Below are positions 7,709-15,765 of a DNA stretch of 64,000 nucleotides, in pieces. The notes beneath the pieces were generated by a model, which saw only the letters and a list, made by a program, of their open reading frames with translations, did no database searches and had not been told where the DNA came from. Within the stretch, counting starts at the first letter, position 1, and each line of letters starts with the position of its first letter. Source of the DNA: Halonotius aquaticus. GTDB taxonomy: Archaea; Halobacteriota; Halobacteria; Halobacteriales; Haloferacaceae. The stretch lies in contig NZ_QKNY01000003.1 of assembly GCF_003605575.1 (NCBI RefSeq), positions 124,001 through 188,000 of the forward strand, given 5' to 3'. The translations under genes and the position numbers were made by a program.

Positions 7709-8683
7709 ATGATTCCAGCATATAAAGTATCTCCAGAGGACACCATGGAACTTGGTTATGCGGTTTCTCAAATTGGACCTGACGCATTACAGTCTGAGAT
7801 AGAAGAATTTACTGAGTTCTCACAGAGAAAAACTTCTGAAGGTCTAAAGATACTCGCCGAATTAAATATAGTGAAAAGAGAGGAAGACGAATACACTATT
7901 TCTTCTTCTTATCGTAAAAAGATAGATGATGTTAGCATTGAAAACCGTGATGTCCTACTAAATCAAGCATTAATTCAATATCGGCCGTTCAGATCCTTTG
8001 GAACATTCTTGAAAAAAGGATATGGAAAAGATAATGCTGCCAAGAAAACAAATGTTTTACACAATATAGCCAGCGACTCATCAAATCTACTAGACTTTTT
8101 TGAGCGATTTGGTCGATATACTGATTTACTGAATACTGATGGTGAAGAGATGTCCATTACGATAGAAGGAAAAGAGATTCCGGGGGATTCTGTTGAATCT
8201 GTTGAGGAGCTAAGAAATGCGCTTGAGTCTGAAGCGGAGATTCGCTTTTGGCTGGAGGAAACAATCGGTACCGAAATTGTTGCAGGCATAGATGAAGATA
8301 CAGAAGAAGAAATCGTGAAGGCGTTTTCTAAACACGCCTCTTCTCCCAGAGATTCAATAACGGCAGCCGGCCGTGGGCTTGAGGATTTCCTTCGCGCCAA
8401 AGGACGTGAACAAGGAGTTAATCAAGCCGATCTAGAAAATTCTGCAGGTGCAAATCAAGTAGCCAATCTTCTCAGAGAAAAATCTGTGATCAGAAGTCTT
8501 CATACAAAAAGGGCCACCAGTCTTGCAGGTATCAGAAATAAAGGGGGTGCACATGGAGATGATCAACAGACTGGAAATAGATGGAGGACAGAAGCAGAAA
8601 TCGCATTGACTGTCGCAATGGAAACCACGCTCCTAATTGCCAGTATAAGCCAGTATATTGACAATGGAAAGCAAGTTCTATAA
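7709..8683 (+). CDS. Protein with C-terminal Abi_C/HEPN-like domain (putative RNase effector), low GC
   Basis: 324 residues from ATG 7709; GTG 7691 is an alternative that adds six codons. N-terminal residues 38-66 form a winged-helix-like unit (SEGLKILAELNIVKREEDEY), and about 80-145 is helical. The C-terminal 110 residues are helical and carry IRNKGGAHG at 275-283: Arg276 and His282 are separated by five residues, with Asn277 after the Arg, fitting the RX4-6H signature of HEPN ribonucleases and the RNxxGxxHG pattern of abortive-infection C-terminal domains. The function is inferred, not shown. Its divergent partner also has winged helices. The low GC and AGA/ATA codons mark it as foreign. 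Confidence 0.85.
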   Translation: MIPAYKVSPEDTMELGYAVSQIGPDALQSEIEEFTEFSQRKTSEGLKILAELNIVKREEDEYTISSSYRKKIDDVSIENRDVLLNQALIQYRPFRSFGTFLKKGYGKDNAAKKTNVLHNIASDSSNLLDFFERFGRYTDLLNTDGEEMSITIEGKEIPGDSVESVEELRNALESEAEIRFWLEETIGTEIVAGIDEDTEEEIVKAFSKHASSPRDSITAAGRGLEDFLRAKGREQGVNQADLENSAGANQVANLLREKSVIRSLHTKRATSLAGIRNKGGAHGDDQQTGNRWRTEAEIALTVAMETTLLIASISQYIDNGKQVL

Positions 8684-8794
8684 TAAAGTACTACATTAGA
8701 AGCATACTCATAGATAAGATATGTGAATACATAAAAATTTCAATAATAAAGAGGTATTCCAATTATAATTTTCATGTGTTATGTATTTTCACCT

Positions 8795-9199
8795 TTAATT
8801 TACATTGGCGTCAGTATACCAGTAGGCCCACAGAATCAATACACCCTGTAGCGGCAGCCGCGCCCAGCGAATCAGCGGCGACGGGTCGCCACCGCCGCCC
8901 GGCATCCCCTCGACGACGACCATCGAGGTCGCCATGTAGACGTTCGCCGGGAAAATCGCAACGAGCAGCGCAATCGTCGCCCACGCCGCGTACCGTCGCG
9001 TTCGTGGAATCAACACCCCGATCCCGACAGCAATTTCGGCGACACCGGAGAGGTAGACCAGCGCGAGCGGCGCGGGCAGGAACGGCGGGATGATCTGGGC
9101 GTACAGTTCGGGGACGACGAAATGCAGCACGCCCGCGACGACGTAGAGCGGCCCCATCACGTAGAGCAGCGGACGTTTGAACCGCGCCAAGTCAACCAT
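8795..9199 (-). CDS. DoxX-family membrane protein
   Basis: 134 residues with about four hydrophobic segments (near 10-30, 42-63, 70-90 and 110-128), typical of the small DoxX/MauE-like quinol-associated or redox membrane proteins. LYVVAGVLHFVVPELY and YLSGVAEIAVGIGVL are the characteristic segments. The substrate is unknown. Its final codons (YWYTDANVN, stop TAA 8795-8797) are AT-rich and touch the islet edge, so the islet junction may have replaced the original 3' end. It is convergent with the islet gene at 7709-8683. Confidence 0.85.
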   Translation of the reverse strand: MVDLARFKRPLLYVMGPLYVVAGVLHFVVPELYAQIIPPFLPAPLALVYLSGVAEIAVGIGVLIPRTRRYAAWATIALLVAIFPANVYMATSMVVVEGMPGGGGDPSPLIRWARLPLQGVLILWAYWYTDANVN

Positions 9200-9274
9200 C
9201 TACCGCCTGCTATGGTGACAACAGGGAAGCGGTTTGGGATTGCTGGCTTGTGCGGGTACGACCAAACATCGATC

Positions 9275-9610
9275 TCACTCAGTTGGATGATAGCCGGCGT
9301 ACCCGGCCATTTGCTGTGTCGCTTTGTCGGTGAGTCCCGTCGAGAGTTGTGCCACCGCCCGCTCGATATGTCTTGTCCGGAGTGATACGACCGCCCACGG
9401 CGAGACGAACGACTCGCGGTGCAGTTCACCCTCGACGAACTCGCCAGCAAGCGGAATCGACTCGCTATACTCCTGTGTCGAGATGCCGAGCGCGATGTAC
9501 TGGCGACCGGCAAACGGGTGAGAGTCGTCACTGATGATAACGTAGGGACGGCGTGGCGTATCGCCGAGCGGGTCGGCCGCGACGACGACGTGTCCACGCT
9601 CATATCTCAT
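9275..9610 (-). CDS. MazF/PemK-type endoribonuclease toxin
   Basis: 111 residues in a compact SH3-like barrel pattern: RYERGHVVVAADPLGDTPRRPYVII at the start, then HPFAGRQYIALGIST. This is the usual G-xVV ... RPxVIIS ... PF ... T order of MazF/PemK toxins, which cleave mRNA. The start ATG overlaps the stop of the upstream HTH gene by 4 bp (9607-9610), the order expected for antitoxin then toxin. It is part of the accessory block between leuD and leuB. Confidence 0.8.
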   Translation of the reverse strand: MRYERGHVVVAADPLGDTPRRPYVIISDDSHPFAGRQYIALGISTQEYSESIPLAGEFVEGELHRESFVSPWAVVSLRTRHIERAVAQLSTGLTDKATQQMAGYAGYHPTE

Positions 9611-9972
9611 TCAGCGTCACCGTCATCGGCGTCGATGTCTGGAAGCTCCGCATCCCACTCAGGATTTTTATCGTAGTAGTCGCCGCGAAACGCTTCGGCC
9701 ACGGCGTCGAGCCCGATGGCACTCGCGGTCTGTGCGTCGTAGGCCTCGGCATTGATCGCCCAGTAGTCGCCCTTGTGACGCACGAACCCTCGCGATTCGA
9801 GCCGGCGGAGCGTCGTGCCGACGCTGCCCTGCGGAATGTCTAGTTCGTCGGCGAGTTCGCTCGGCCGGAATCCCAACTCGGGGTTATCAGCGAGGTATTC
9901 AAGGATTCGACGGCCGTGGGTATCCTCGCGTGGGAGATCACTCGGATGATAATTCTCGAAATCGACAGGCAT
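9607..9972 (-). CDS. Winged-helix DNA-binding protein, probable antitoxin/regulator of the MazF-type toxin
   Basis: 121 residues. A MarR/ArsR-like winged helix spans about 20-75: RPSELADELDIPQGSVGTTLRRLESRGFV is the helix-turn-helix and recognition helix, followed by a wing (HKGDYWAI). The acidic C terminus (DAELPDIDADDGDAE) could bind the basic RNA site of the toxin, as MazE-like tails do; this is inferred. It lies first in the two-gene operon and overlaps the toxin by 4 bp. A direct repeat abuts its start codon. Confidence 0.8.
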   Translation of the reverse strand: MPVDFENYHPSDLPREDTHGRRILEYLADNPELGFRPSELADELDIPQGSVGTTLRRLESRGFVRHKGDYWAINAEAYDAQTASAIGLDAVAEAFRGDYYDKNPEWDAELPDIDADDGDAE

Positions 9973-9989
9973 TGTAACTTAGTGTAACT
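9973..9989 (-). promoter_or_regulatory. Direct repeat TGTAACT x2 abutting the antitoxin start (candidate operator)
   Basis: TGTAACT occurs at 9973-9979 and again at 9983-9989, repeat starts 10 bp apart (one helical turn), directly upstream of the ATG at 9970-9972. Such phased repeats suit cooperative binding of a small HTH protein for autoregulation. The repeat is seen; binding is inferred. Confidence 0.4.
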
Positions 9990-10081
9990 CTACGTCACCA
10001 AGTGCCATAATTCTGTGGACGAACGGGATAAGAAAGGCCGAACATCGACATGCTCTTTTCAGTGCTGGCAAGACGACGCGT

Positions 10082-11056
10082 ATGAGCCACACAATCGCCG
10101 TCATCGAAGGCGACGGCATCGGACAGGAAGTAATCCCAGCCGCCGTCGACGTGCTCGAATCGCTCGATCTCGACCTCGAATTCGTCGAAGGCGACGCCGG
10201 CGACGCCGTCAAGGAAGCCACCGGCGAGGCACTCCCACAGGAGACCTACGACCTCGCGGCCGACGCCGACGCCACGCTATTCGGCGCGGCCGGCGAAACC
10301 GCCGCCGACGTGATCCTCCCGCTGCGGGACGCCGTCGACTCCTTCGTCAACATCCGCCCCGCGAAAGCGTATCCCGGCGTCGACGCCGTCCGCCCGGAAA
10401 CCGATCTGGTCTTCCTTCGCGAGAACACCGAGGGCGTCTACTCGGGCCACGAGGACGACCTCTCCGAGGATCTCTCGACGCTGACGCGCGTCGTCACCAC
10501 CTCCGCCTCGGAGAAACTCGCGGAGTTCGCCTGCGAGTACGTCGATGACGGCGAGGGCTTCAGCGTCGTCCACAAAGCCAACGTGATGCGAAAGACCGAC
10601 GGCCGGTTTCGCGATGCGGTCGTTCGCGTCGCCGACGAGCACGGCGTCGACACCGACGAAGTCCTGATGGACGCGTTTGCGACGCGGGTCTGTCTCGACC
10701 CCGAACAGTTCGACACCATCGTCTGTCCCAACCTTGCGGGCGACGTGCTCTCGGATCTCGCTGCCGGCCTCGTCGGCGGGCTGGGCCTCCTGCCGTCGGC
10801 GAACATCGGCGACGACAACGCGCTGTTCGAGCCGGTGCACGGTACCGCACCCGACATCGCCGGCCAAGGCGTCGCTAACCCGATGGCGACGGTGCTCTCG
10901 GCAGCGATGCTACTCAATCATCTCGGCTACAGCGAGGAATCGGATCGCGTCGAGACCGCCGTCGAAACCGTCCTCGCCGAGGGGCCGCGGACAGCCGATC
11001 TCGGCGGCGACGCCGACACCGAGGCTGTAACGCAGGCGATCATCAACGAACTGTAG
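10082..11056 (+). CDS. leuB: 3-isopropylmalate dehydrogenase
   Basis: NAD-dependent oxidative decarboxylase that makes 2-oxoisocaproate, the last specific step of leucine synthesis. The 324 residues show the family nucleotide start [10 protein letters not shown], substrate segment [24 protein letters not shown], metal-binding [18 protein letters not shown], and [15 protein letters not shown] near 262-276. It is somewhat shorter than bacterial LeuB (about 350), as usual in archaea. It completes the ilv-leu set but is separated from leuD by 4 kb of islet, DoxX and toxin genes. The 109-bp gap upstream must supply its promoter. Confidence 0.95.
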   Translation: MSHTIAVIEGDGIGQEVIPAAVDVLESLDLDLEFVEGDAGDAVKEATGEALPQETYDLAADADATLFGAAGETAADVILPLRDAVDSFVNIRPAKAYPGVDAVRPETDLVFLRENTEGVYSGHEDDLSEDLSTLTRVVTTSASEKLAEFACEYVDDGEGFSVVHKANVMRKTDGRFRDAVVRVADEHGVDTDEVLMDAFATRVCLDPEQFDTIVCPNLAGDVLSDLAAGLVGGLGLLPSANIGDDNALFEPVHGTAPDIAGQGVANPMATVLSAAMLLNHLGYSEESDRVETAVETVLAEGPRTADLGGDADTEAVTQAIINEL

Positions 11057-11101
11057 CGCGACAAACGCGAATAGCAGAGATCAGCGAGGATCGGAGCGCC
11101 G

Positions 11102-11836
11102 TTAACTGACGAACTCGGTCGCCGTCGACGACTCTTGTTCTTCGGTGTCGAGTTGGAGTGACTGGTCGGTGATGTCGTCGAGTGCGTCTCGGCCCAGTAT
11201 CGCGAGGATGGCAAAGCCAACCTTCGTGATGATGTCAAGGTAGACGATCACCATCATCTCGACGCTGGGCTGAAGCAGTCCGAAGCCGACCGGCGCGAGC
11301 AGCCAGACAACCGGATACAGCGTCCACAGCACGACGGTCACGTTCCGGAGTTTGGCGAAGACGATAGCGACGCGCTCGCTGGCGAAGCTCGCTCGATCCG
11401 GCAGTTCAGTAACCAGCAGGTAGGCCAATGCAACGTAGGCCACCCCGCCGAGGCCGAACAGCGTCAGCGACAACACACCCTCTGTGAAGATCGCGACGAT
11501 GCCGAGGCCGATCAGTGCCACGTCAAGCCCGATCAACAGCGCGTAGAGTTGTTTGCCCGGCTTACACAGCATGGTGAGATACAGGATCAACAGCGGCGTC
11601 GTCAGCAGCCAGTCGACGTACCGTGGTGTGTAGAACGTCGCATCGCCGACCGGGATCGAACCGATGCCAAGCGATGTCAACGCGTAGGCAACCGTCGCGA
11701 TCCCCGTGATCGCCGCAAGCACGGTGTAGTATTTCCGGTTTTTCTCGTCACGAACCGCAAAGTACGCCGACGGGATCGTGCCGAGTGCCAATGCGACCGC
11801 GCCAACCGCCGCCCAGCCGTCTGCACCAAGTAACAT
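11102..11836 (-). CDS. sopII: Sensory rhodopsin II (phoborhodopsin)
   Basis: Seven-helix retinal protein that senses blue-green light for repellent phototaxis. Key residues fall at the same numbers I recall for the Natronomonas protein: Asp75 counterion in RYVDWLLTTP, Trp171 and Tyr174, Tyr199, Thr204, and Lys205 as the retinal Schiff-base lysine in YLDIITKVGF. Position 86, the proton donor Asp in pumps, is Tyr, which argues for a sensor. The 244 residues end in a short polar tail. Its ATG shares one base with the transducer stop (TAATG), so receptor follows transducer in one mRNA. Confidence 0.93.
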   Translation of the reverse strand: MLLGADGWAAVGAVALALGTIPSAYFAVRDEKNRKYYTVLAAITGIATVAYALTSLGIGSIPVGDATFYTPRYVDWLLTTPLLILYLTMLCKPGKQLYALLIGLDVALIGLGIVAIFTEGVLSLTLFGLGGVAYVALAYLLVTELPDRASFASERVAIVFAKLRNVTVVLWTLYPVVWLLAPVGFGLLQPSVEMMVIVYLDIITKVGFAILAILGRDALDDITDQSLQLDTEEQESSTATEFVS

Positions 11837-13524
11837 TAGTGATCACCAAAGTTGAAGCCGCCGTTGGTATCCTCGCTGTCCGTCTCGTGGCCGCCGTCGG
11901 TCGCGGCAGCATCGGGGGTCGCCGTCGCCGTCGGCGACAGGTCGCTTCCCGCAGTCGACGACGCCGACGCACCAAGGTTGCCACCGCCGCCAGTCGACGC
12001 GGCATCGACCTCGAAGCGGTCAAGGGCATCCCGCAGCTTCGCAGCCTGCGAGCGCAGTTGGGTCGCTGAGGATTCGACGGTCTGGAGCGTCTGCTGTTGG
12101 GCGTCGGCCGTCTCGGTGACGTTGTCCGCCGTCTCGGTCGTCGTCTCGCTAATCTCGGCGACCTCGTCGATCATCTCGACAACCGAGTTGGCCGCACGGG
12201 CCTGCTCTTCGGTCGTCCGGTTGATCTCGGTCATGCTGCCGTCGATCTCCTCGACGTAGTCGATGACGTCGTTGAGTTGGTCAATGGCCCCCTCAACAGT
12301 CTCGACGCCCTGACTGATGCGGACGCTCGTTTCGTCCATCCCAGCAACGGCTTCGCCGGTTTTCTCTTGGACGCGCTGGATGCGGCCCTCGATCTCGCTG
12401 GCGGCATCCTTGGTCTCCTCAGCAAGGCTCTTGACCTCCTCGGCGACAACCGCGAAGCCGGAGCCCTCCTGGCCGGCCCGGGCCGCCTCGATCGAGGCGT
12501 TGAGCGCGAGCAGGTTCGTCTGCTCGGCGATCTCGCTGATCATATCGACGATATCACCGATCTCGGCCATTTCCTCGTCGAGCACCTCAATGTCCTCCAG
12601 CGTCTCGTTGGTTGTCGACTCGACGGCGTCCATCTGTTCGATGGCGTCGGCCGCGGCGGTCTCGCCTTCGGTGCCGGCCTCGGTCGCGTTTTTCGTCGTT
12701 TCAGCGACGGTGTCGACCGTGGCGGCAACCTCCTCGGCCCCCGACGAGAGGCCGTCCATCTCGTCGGCCACATCACGGAGGTTCTCGGTTTGTTGGTGGG
12801 CGCCGTCGGAAATGTCTTCGACAGCCGTTGACACACCGCTGCTGTCCTCGTAGAGCTGCTCGGCGTGACTGTCGACGCCGGCGGCGGCGGTTTCGACCTC
12901 ATCGGCAAAGGTCATGACCTCGCCGAGTGTCTGTTCCAGTTCGTCGATCGTCTCGTTGAACGCGACGCCGACCTGCTGCATCGCCTCATTGTCGGTGTCG
13001 GGATCGACGCGCTGGGTGAGATCACCGTTGGCGACCGCCTGCATCACGCGTTCGTATTCAGCGGCTTTCTCCTCGACGCGGTTGGCCCGCTGTTCCATCT
13101 GTTCGCGGGCGGCCTCCGCGTCGGCCTCGGCCTCCTCGGCCGCCGAGATCTGTTCTCGCAGGGAGCGACGCATCGAATCAAACGCCCGGTGGAGTTGCCC
13201 GATCTCGTCGTTGCGGGTGGTATCAAGGTCGACATCAAGATCACCCTCGGCCATCTGGTCGGCCTTCGTTGTCAGCCGTCGCAGGGCGATGATCGTGTTG
13301 CTGCCGATCGTCACGCCGATCAACGCGAGGCTGATGACCGTCAGCAGAATTAATCCGAGAATGCTTGAGCCGATGACGGTGGCCTCCGCGCCAAACAACG
13401 AACGGGCTTGGAAGTACACCAAGATCCCGGCTGCCGTGGCGAGGGCAACGACCCCCGCCAACGAGAGTGTGAGCTTCGTGGCATAGCTGTCACGAATGGG
13501 GTTACTTGACTGCGTGTCGTCCAT
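11836..13524 (-). CDS. htrII: Sensory rhodopsin II transducer (methyl-accepting protein)
   Basis: 562-residue transducer that passes the sensory-rhodopsin signal to CheA/CheW. TM1 is about 19-38 and TM2 about 52-76, joined by only a dozen outside residues, so there is no periplasmic ligand domain, as in the Natronomonas type and unlike Halobacterium HtrII. HAMP regions follow at about 78-125 and 155-205. A long coiled coil carries the conserved hairpin tip at 332-365 ([20 protein letters not shown]). The C-terminal 50 residues are a Gly/Ala/Thr/Asp tail. Immediately followed by sopII with a one-base overlap. Confidence 0.93.
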   Translation of the reverse strand: MDDTQSSNPIRDSYATKLTLSLAGVVALATAAGILVYFQARSLFGAEATVIGSSILGLILLTVISLALIGVTIGSNTIIALRRLTTKADQMAEGDLDVDLDTTRNDEIGQLHRAFDSMRRSLREQISAAEEAEADAEAAREQMEQRANRVEEKAAEYERVMQAVANGDLTQRVDPDTDNEAMQQVGVAFNETIDELEQTLGEVMTFADEVETAAAGVDSHAEQLYEDSSGVSTAVEDISDGAHQQTENLRDVADEMDGLSSGAEEVAATVDTVAETTKNATEAGTEGETAAADAIEQMDAVESTTNETLEDIEVLDEEMAEIGDIVDMISEIAEQTNLLALNASIEAARAGQEGSGFAVVAEEVKSLAEETKDAASEIEGRIQRVQEKTGEAVAGMDETSVRISQGVETVEGAIDQLNDVIDYVEEIDGSMTEINRTTEEQARAANSVVEMIDEVAEISETTTETADNVTETADAQQQTLQTVESSATQLRSQAAKLRDALDRFEVDAASTGGGGNLGASASSTAGSDLSPTATATPDAAATDGGHETDSEDTNGGFNFGDH

Positions 13525-13699
13525 ATCACAGTGTTGTCGTCTAGCTACCTATATGTGCGGACTAGTTGGATAGGGAAAACATCGAACAGTGAGACCTTTC
13601 AGTATAGGGTATTCTGAATCGGGCACAATCAACAGGCGATGGCATCGACACACGTTGCAGACCGACCCTATGCACACAGGGTGGCAGGCTGGTGATCGT

Positions 13700-14158
13700 C
13701 TACGACTCTGTTTCGTCACTGTAGGCGCGTCGAACGCGATCGAAATCGTCGTTCGATTCGAGATGGCGTTGAAGCTCCTCGGCGTACGCTTGGGCGAGCG
13801 ACTCGGCGGCTGCCAGCTTTTCACGGTCGATGCCGTCATCATCGCCAGCATCGAGGCCCAAAGCCCCTTTGATCGATTCGACGACGCCGGCGTCGTCATC
13901 AGCGGACGCATCGCCCATAGCCATCGGGCCGCCCTGCGAACGAACCGACTCCAGTTCAGGTATGATCGATTCAATGGCCTCGGTGTCGGCGACGAGTCGA
14001 GCCGCCTCGGCGTCGTCGGCGTGCTCGATATCGAGTTCAGTCGCGGTCATGATCAGCCCCCACTCCTGATTGGTGAATTGCGAGGCCTGAACCCGGTCGG
14101 TGAACGCCTGATCGACAGCCATGCGGTCGCCGACGAGCATGTCTCGCCACTCGCTCAT
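13700..14158 (-). CDS. DUF5799-like haloarchaeal protein
   Basis: 152 residues from ATG 14158, beginning MSEWRDMLVGDRMAVDQAF. Soluble and acidic, with predicted helices at both ends: FTNQEWGLIMTATELDIEHADD is the recognisable conserved part, a Gly/Ala/Asp linker follows, and the C-terminal helix includes LAQAYAEELQRHL. It resembles the haloarchaeal DUF5799 family by memory; the role is unknown. A longer in-frame extension upstream runs opposite the halocyanin gene and is rejected. It is divergent from the halocyanin gene by 100 bp. Confidence 0.75.
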   Translation of the reverse strand: MSEWRDMLVGDRMAVDQAFTDRVQASQFTNQEWGLIMTATELDIEHADDAEAARLVADTEAIESIIPELESVRSQGGPMAMGDASADDDAGVVESIKGALGLDAGDDDGIDREKLAAAESLAQAYAEELQRHLESNDDFDRVRRAYSDETES

Positions 14159-14258
14159 GGCTGTGACTACACCTGCCGGTGGTTTCAGCCTACCGGGTGT
14201 GATGGCCACCACCAGTTTAGAACGGACGACTAATGCGCCCTCAGTGGGTAACAACGGT

Positions 14259-14717
14259 ATGAACACTGCGACCCGTAGACAGCTGCTGTCAGGGATCGGG
14301 GCAACGGCAGTTGTTGGCGTTGCTGGATGCACTAGCCAAGGTGCTGAGACGGCCGAGAGCGGCCCATACGACGGGGTGCTTAGACGAGCAAATAATGTTG
14401 ATGCCGAGAGCGTGACAGATAGAACAGATGCCGAATCGGTGACTGTCACTGTCGGCGTCGGCGAACAGGGGTTTGCCTTTGACCCAGCAGCCGTGCAGGT
14501 GTCGCCGGGAACGACGGTCACCTGGGAGTGGACCGGCAAGGGGGGCGGCCACAACGTTGTTGCGGACGCTGAAGACCCCGCGTTTGTAAGCGAACTCAGA
14601 GCCGAGGCCGGTTATACGTTTGAACACACGTTCACCGATCCCGGCGTCTACACCTACTACTGTAGCCCACACCGTGGCTATGGAATGATCGGCGTCGTGG
14701 AGGTTCTCGCGGAGTAA
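14259..14717 (+). CDS. Halocyanin-like blue copper lipoprotein
   Basis: 152-residue electron carrier on the outer face of the membrane. The N terminus has a Tat-type RR (TRRQLLSGIG) and a lipobox VGVAGC with Cys24 for lipid attachment. The plastocyanin-like domain starts near 58; type 1 copper ligands are His98 (GGGHNV), Cys135 and His138 (YYCSPHRG) and Met143 (YGMIG). ATG 14259 is chosen because it gives the Tat signal. Probably donates electrons to a terminal oxidase; that is family knowledge. Menaquinone genes lie next door on the other strand. Confidence 0.92.
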   Translation: MNTATRRQLLSGIGATAVVGVAGCTSQGAETAESGPYDGVLRRANNVDAESVTDRTDAESVTVTVGVGEQGFAFDPAAVQVSPGTTVTWEWTGKGGGHNVVADAEDPAFVSELRAEAGYTFEHTFTDPGVYTYYCSPHRGYGMIGVVEVLAE

Positions 14718-14724
14718 CCATCGA

Positions 14725-15765
14725 TCAGCGCAGCGTCTCAAACGCATCGCCACAGAGCCCACCGCCGGTCGGGACGCTCGCAGCCCCCTCGCTAATCCGC
14801 ACCGGATCGGCGGCGAGATCATCCGCGAGCAGCGACCCCGTCGCCAGCCCACACGGCGCGATGTCGGAGATCGCCGCGGCGACATGAACGGCGGCCGTTC
14901 GCGCGACGACAGCATCGATCGTCGTCGTCACCACGGGCTCGACGCCCGCCTCGCGGGCACGGGCGGCCGCCTGTGTCGCCTGCAGCGGCCCGCCGAGGGC
15001 CATCGGTTTGAGGATCACCACGTCGGCCACGTTGGCATCGATGACGGCTGATATCGACGCTGTCGCCAGCGATTCATCGAGCGCGATGTCGACACCGCGG
15101 TCGCGAAGCTCGCGGTGGCCGTCGAGGTCGTCCGCGGGCAGCGGCTGTTCGATGTAGGCAACATCCAGCGCGGTGAACGCATCGATAGCCTGCTCGGCGG
15201 TCGGAACAGCCCACGCGCCGTTGGCGTCGACACGGAGGGAGATCCCATCGCCGACAGCCTCACGGACAGCACGGACGCGTTCGATGTCGGCGTCAAGCGA
15301 TCGGGCACCGACTTTGAGCTTCAGGCACTCGGAGCCGTTGGTGATCGCCTCATCGGCGGCTGCCACCGTTGCAGCAATCTCCCCATCGCCGATGGTTGCA
15401 TTCACCGGCACCTGTTGGGGAACCGGATCAGCGTCGACGCCGAAAGCCTCCTGCCGAAGCATCGCCGCCAACGGGGTTGCCTGCCCCCGACCGCGCGAAT
15501 CAAGTCGCGCGAGTTCAATAGCATGAGCGGCCGCCGGCGTTGTCGCCGGATCAGGGGCTGTCTCAGGGGCAGCCGGCTCGGTCGCTTCGAGTGCGTCTTG
15601 GCAGTTGTCGAACGATTCAGTCCAACCCGGCAGCGGGGTAGCTTCGCCGATGCCAGTGACACCCGCGGCGTCAACACCGACAAGAAATCCGCGTCGCTGG
15701 GTTATCTGGCCACGGGCGGTGTCAAGCGGCGACTCAAGGCCGAGACTGAACTGCTCGACCCACAT
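14725..15765 (-). CDS. menC: o-Succinylbenzoate synthase (or related enolase-superfamily enzyme)
   Basis: 346-residue enolase-superfamily dehydratase of menaquinone synthesis. All expected active-site elements are present: the KxK pair in CLKLKVG, metal ligands Asp in RVDANGAW, Glu in YIEQPLP and Asp in ALDESL, and the second catalytic Lys in ILKPMALGG. The upstream menA gene overlaps its start by one base (TGATG at 15763-15767), and the menA context supports MenC over muconate cycloisomerase or dipeptide epimerase. Confidence 0.88.
   Translation of the reverse strand: MWVEQFSLGLESPLDTARGQITQRRGFLVGVDAAGVTGIGEATPLPGWTESFDNCQDALEATEPAAPETAPDPATTPAAAHAIELARLDSRGRGQATPLAAMLRQEAFGVDADPVPQQVPVNATIGDGEIAATVAAADEAITNGSECLKLKVGARSLDADIERVRAVREAVGDGISLRVDANGAWAVPTAEQAIDAFTALDVAYIEQPLPADDLDGHRELRDRGVDIALDESLATASISAVIDANVADVVILKPMALGGPLQATQAAARAREAGVEPVVTTTIDAVVARTAAVHVAAAISDIAPCGLATGSLLADDLAADPVRISEGAASVPTGGGLCGDAFETLR

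Larger units (their letters stand above)
6063..8794. other. AT-rich genomic islet inserted between leuD and the doxX/leuB side
   Basis: Composition shifts abruptly at the leuD stop and returns to host style inside the 3' end of the DoxX gene near 8800. Within the islet AT-ending codons, AGA (Arg) and ATA (Ile) are common, whereas flanking genes are strongly GC-ending. It holds two divergent genes, 6112-7632 (-) and 7709-8683 (+), and no integrase or transposase. TCATAGATA occurs at 6112-6120 and 8708-8716, near both ends, and may be chance. The islet interrupts the expected leuCD-leuB order, so recent horizontal acquisition is the simplest reading. Confidence 0.75.

Noticed and set aside
13700-14554. 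Long minus-strand frame running across the halocyanin gene
   Set aside because: Only the part from 14158 resembles a known family; the rest is antisense to the halocyanin.
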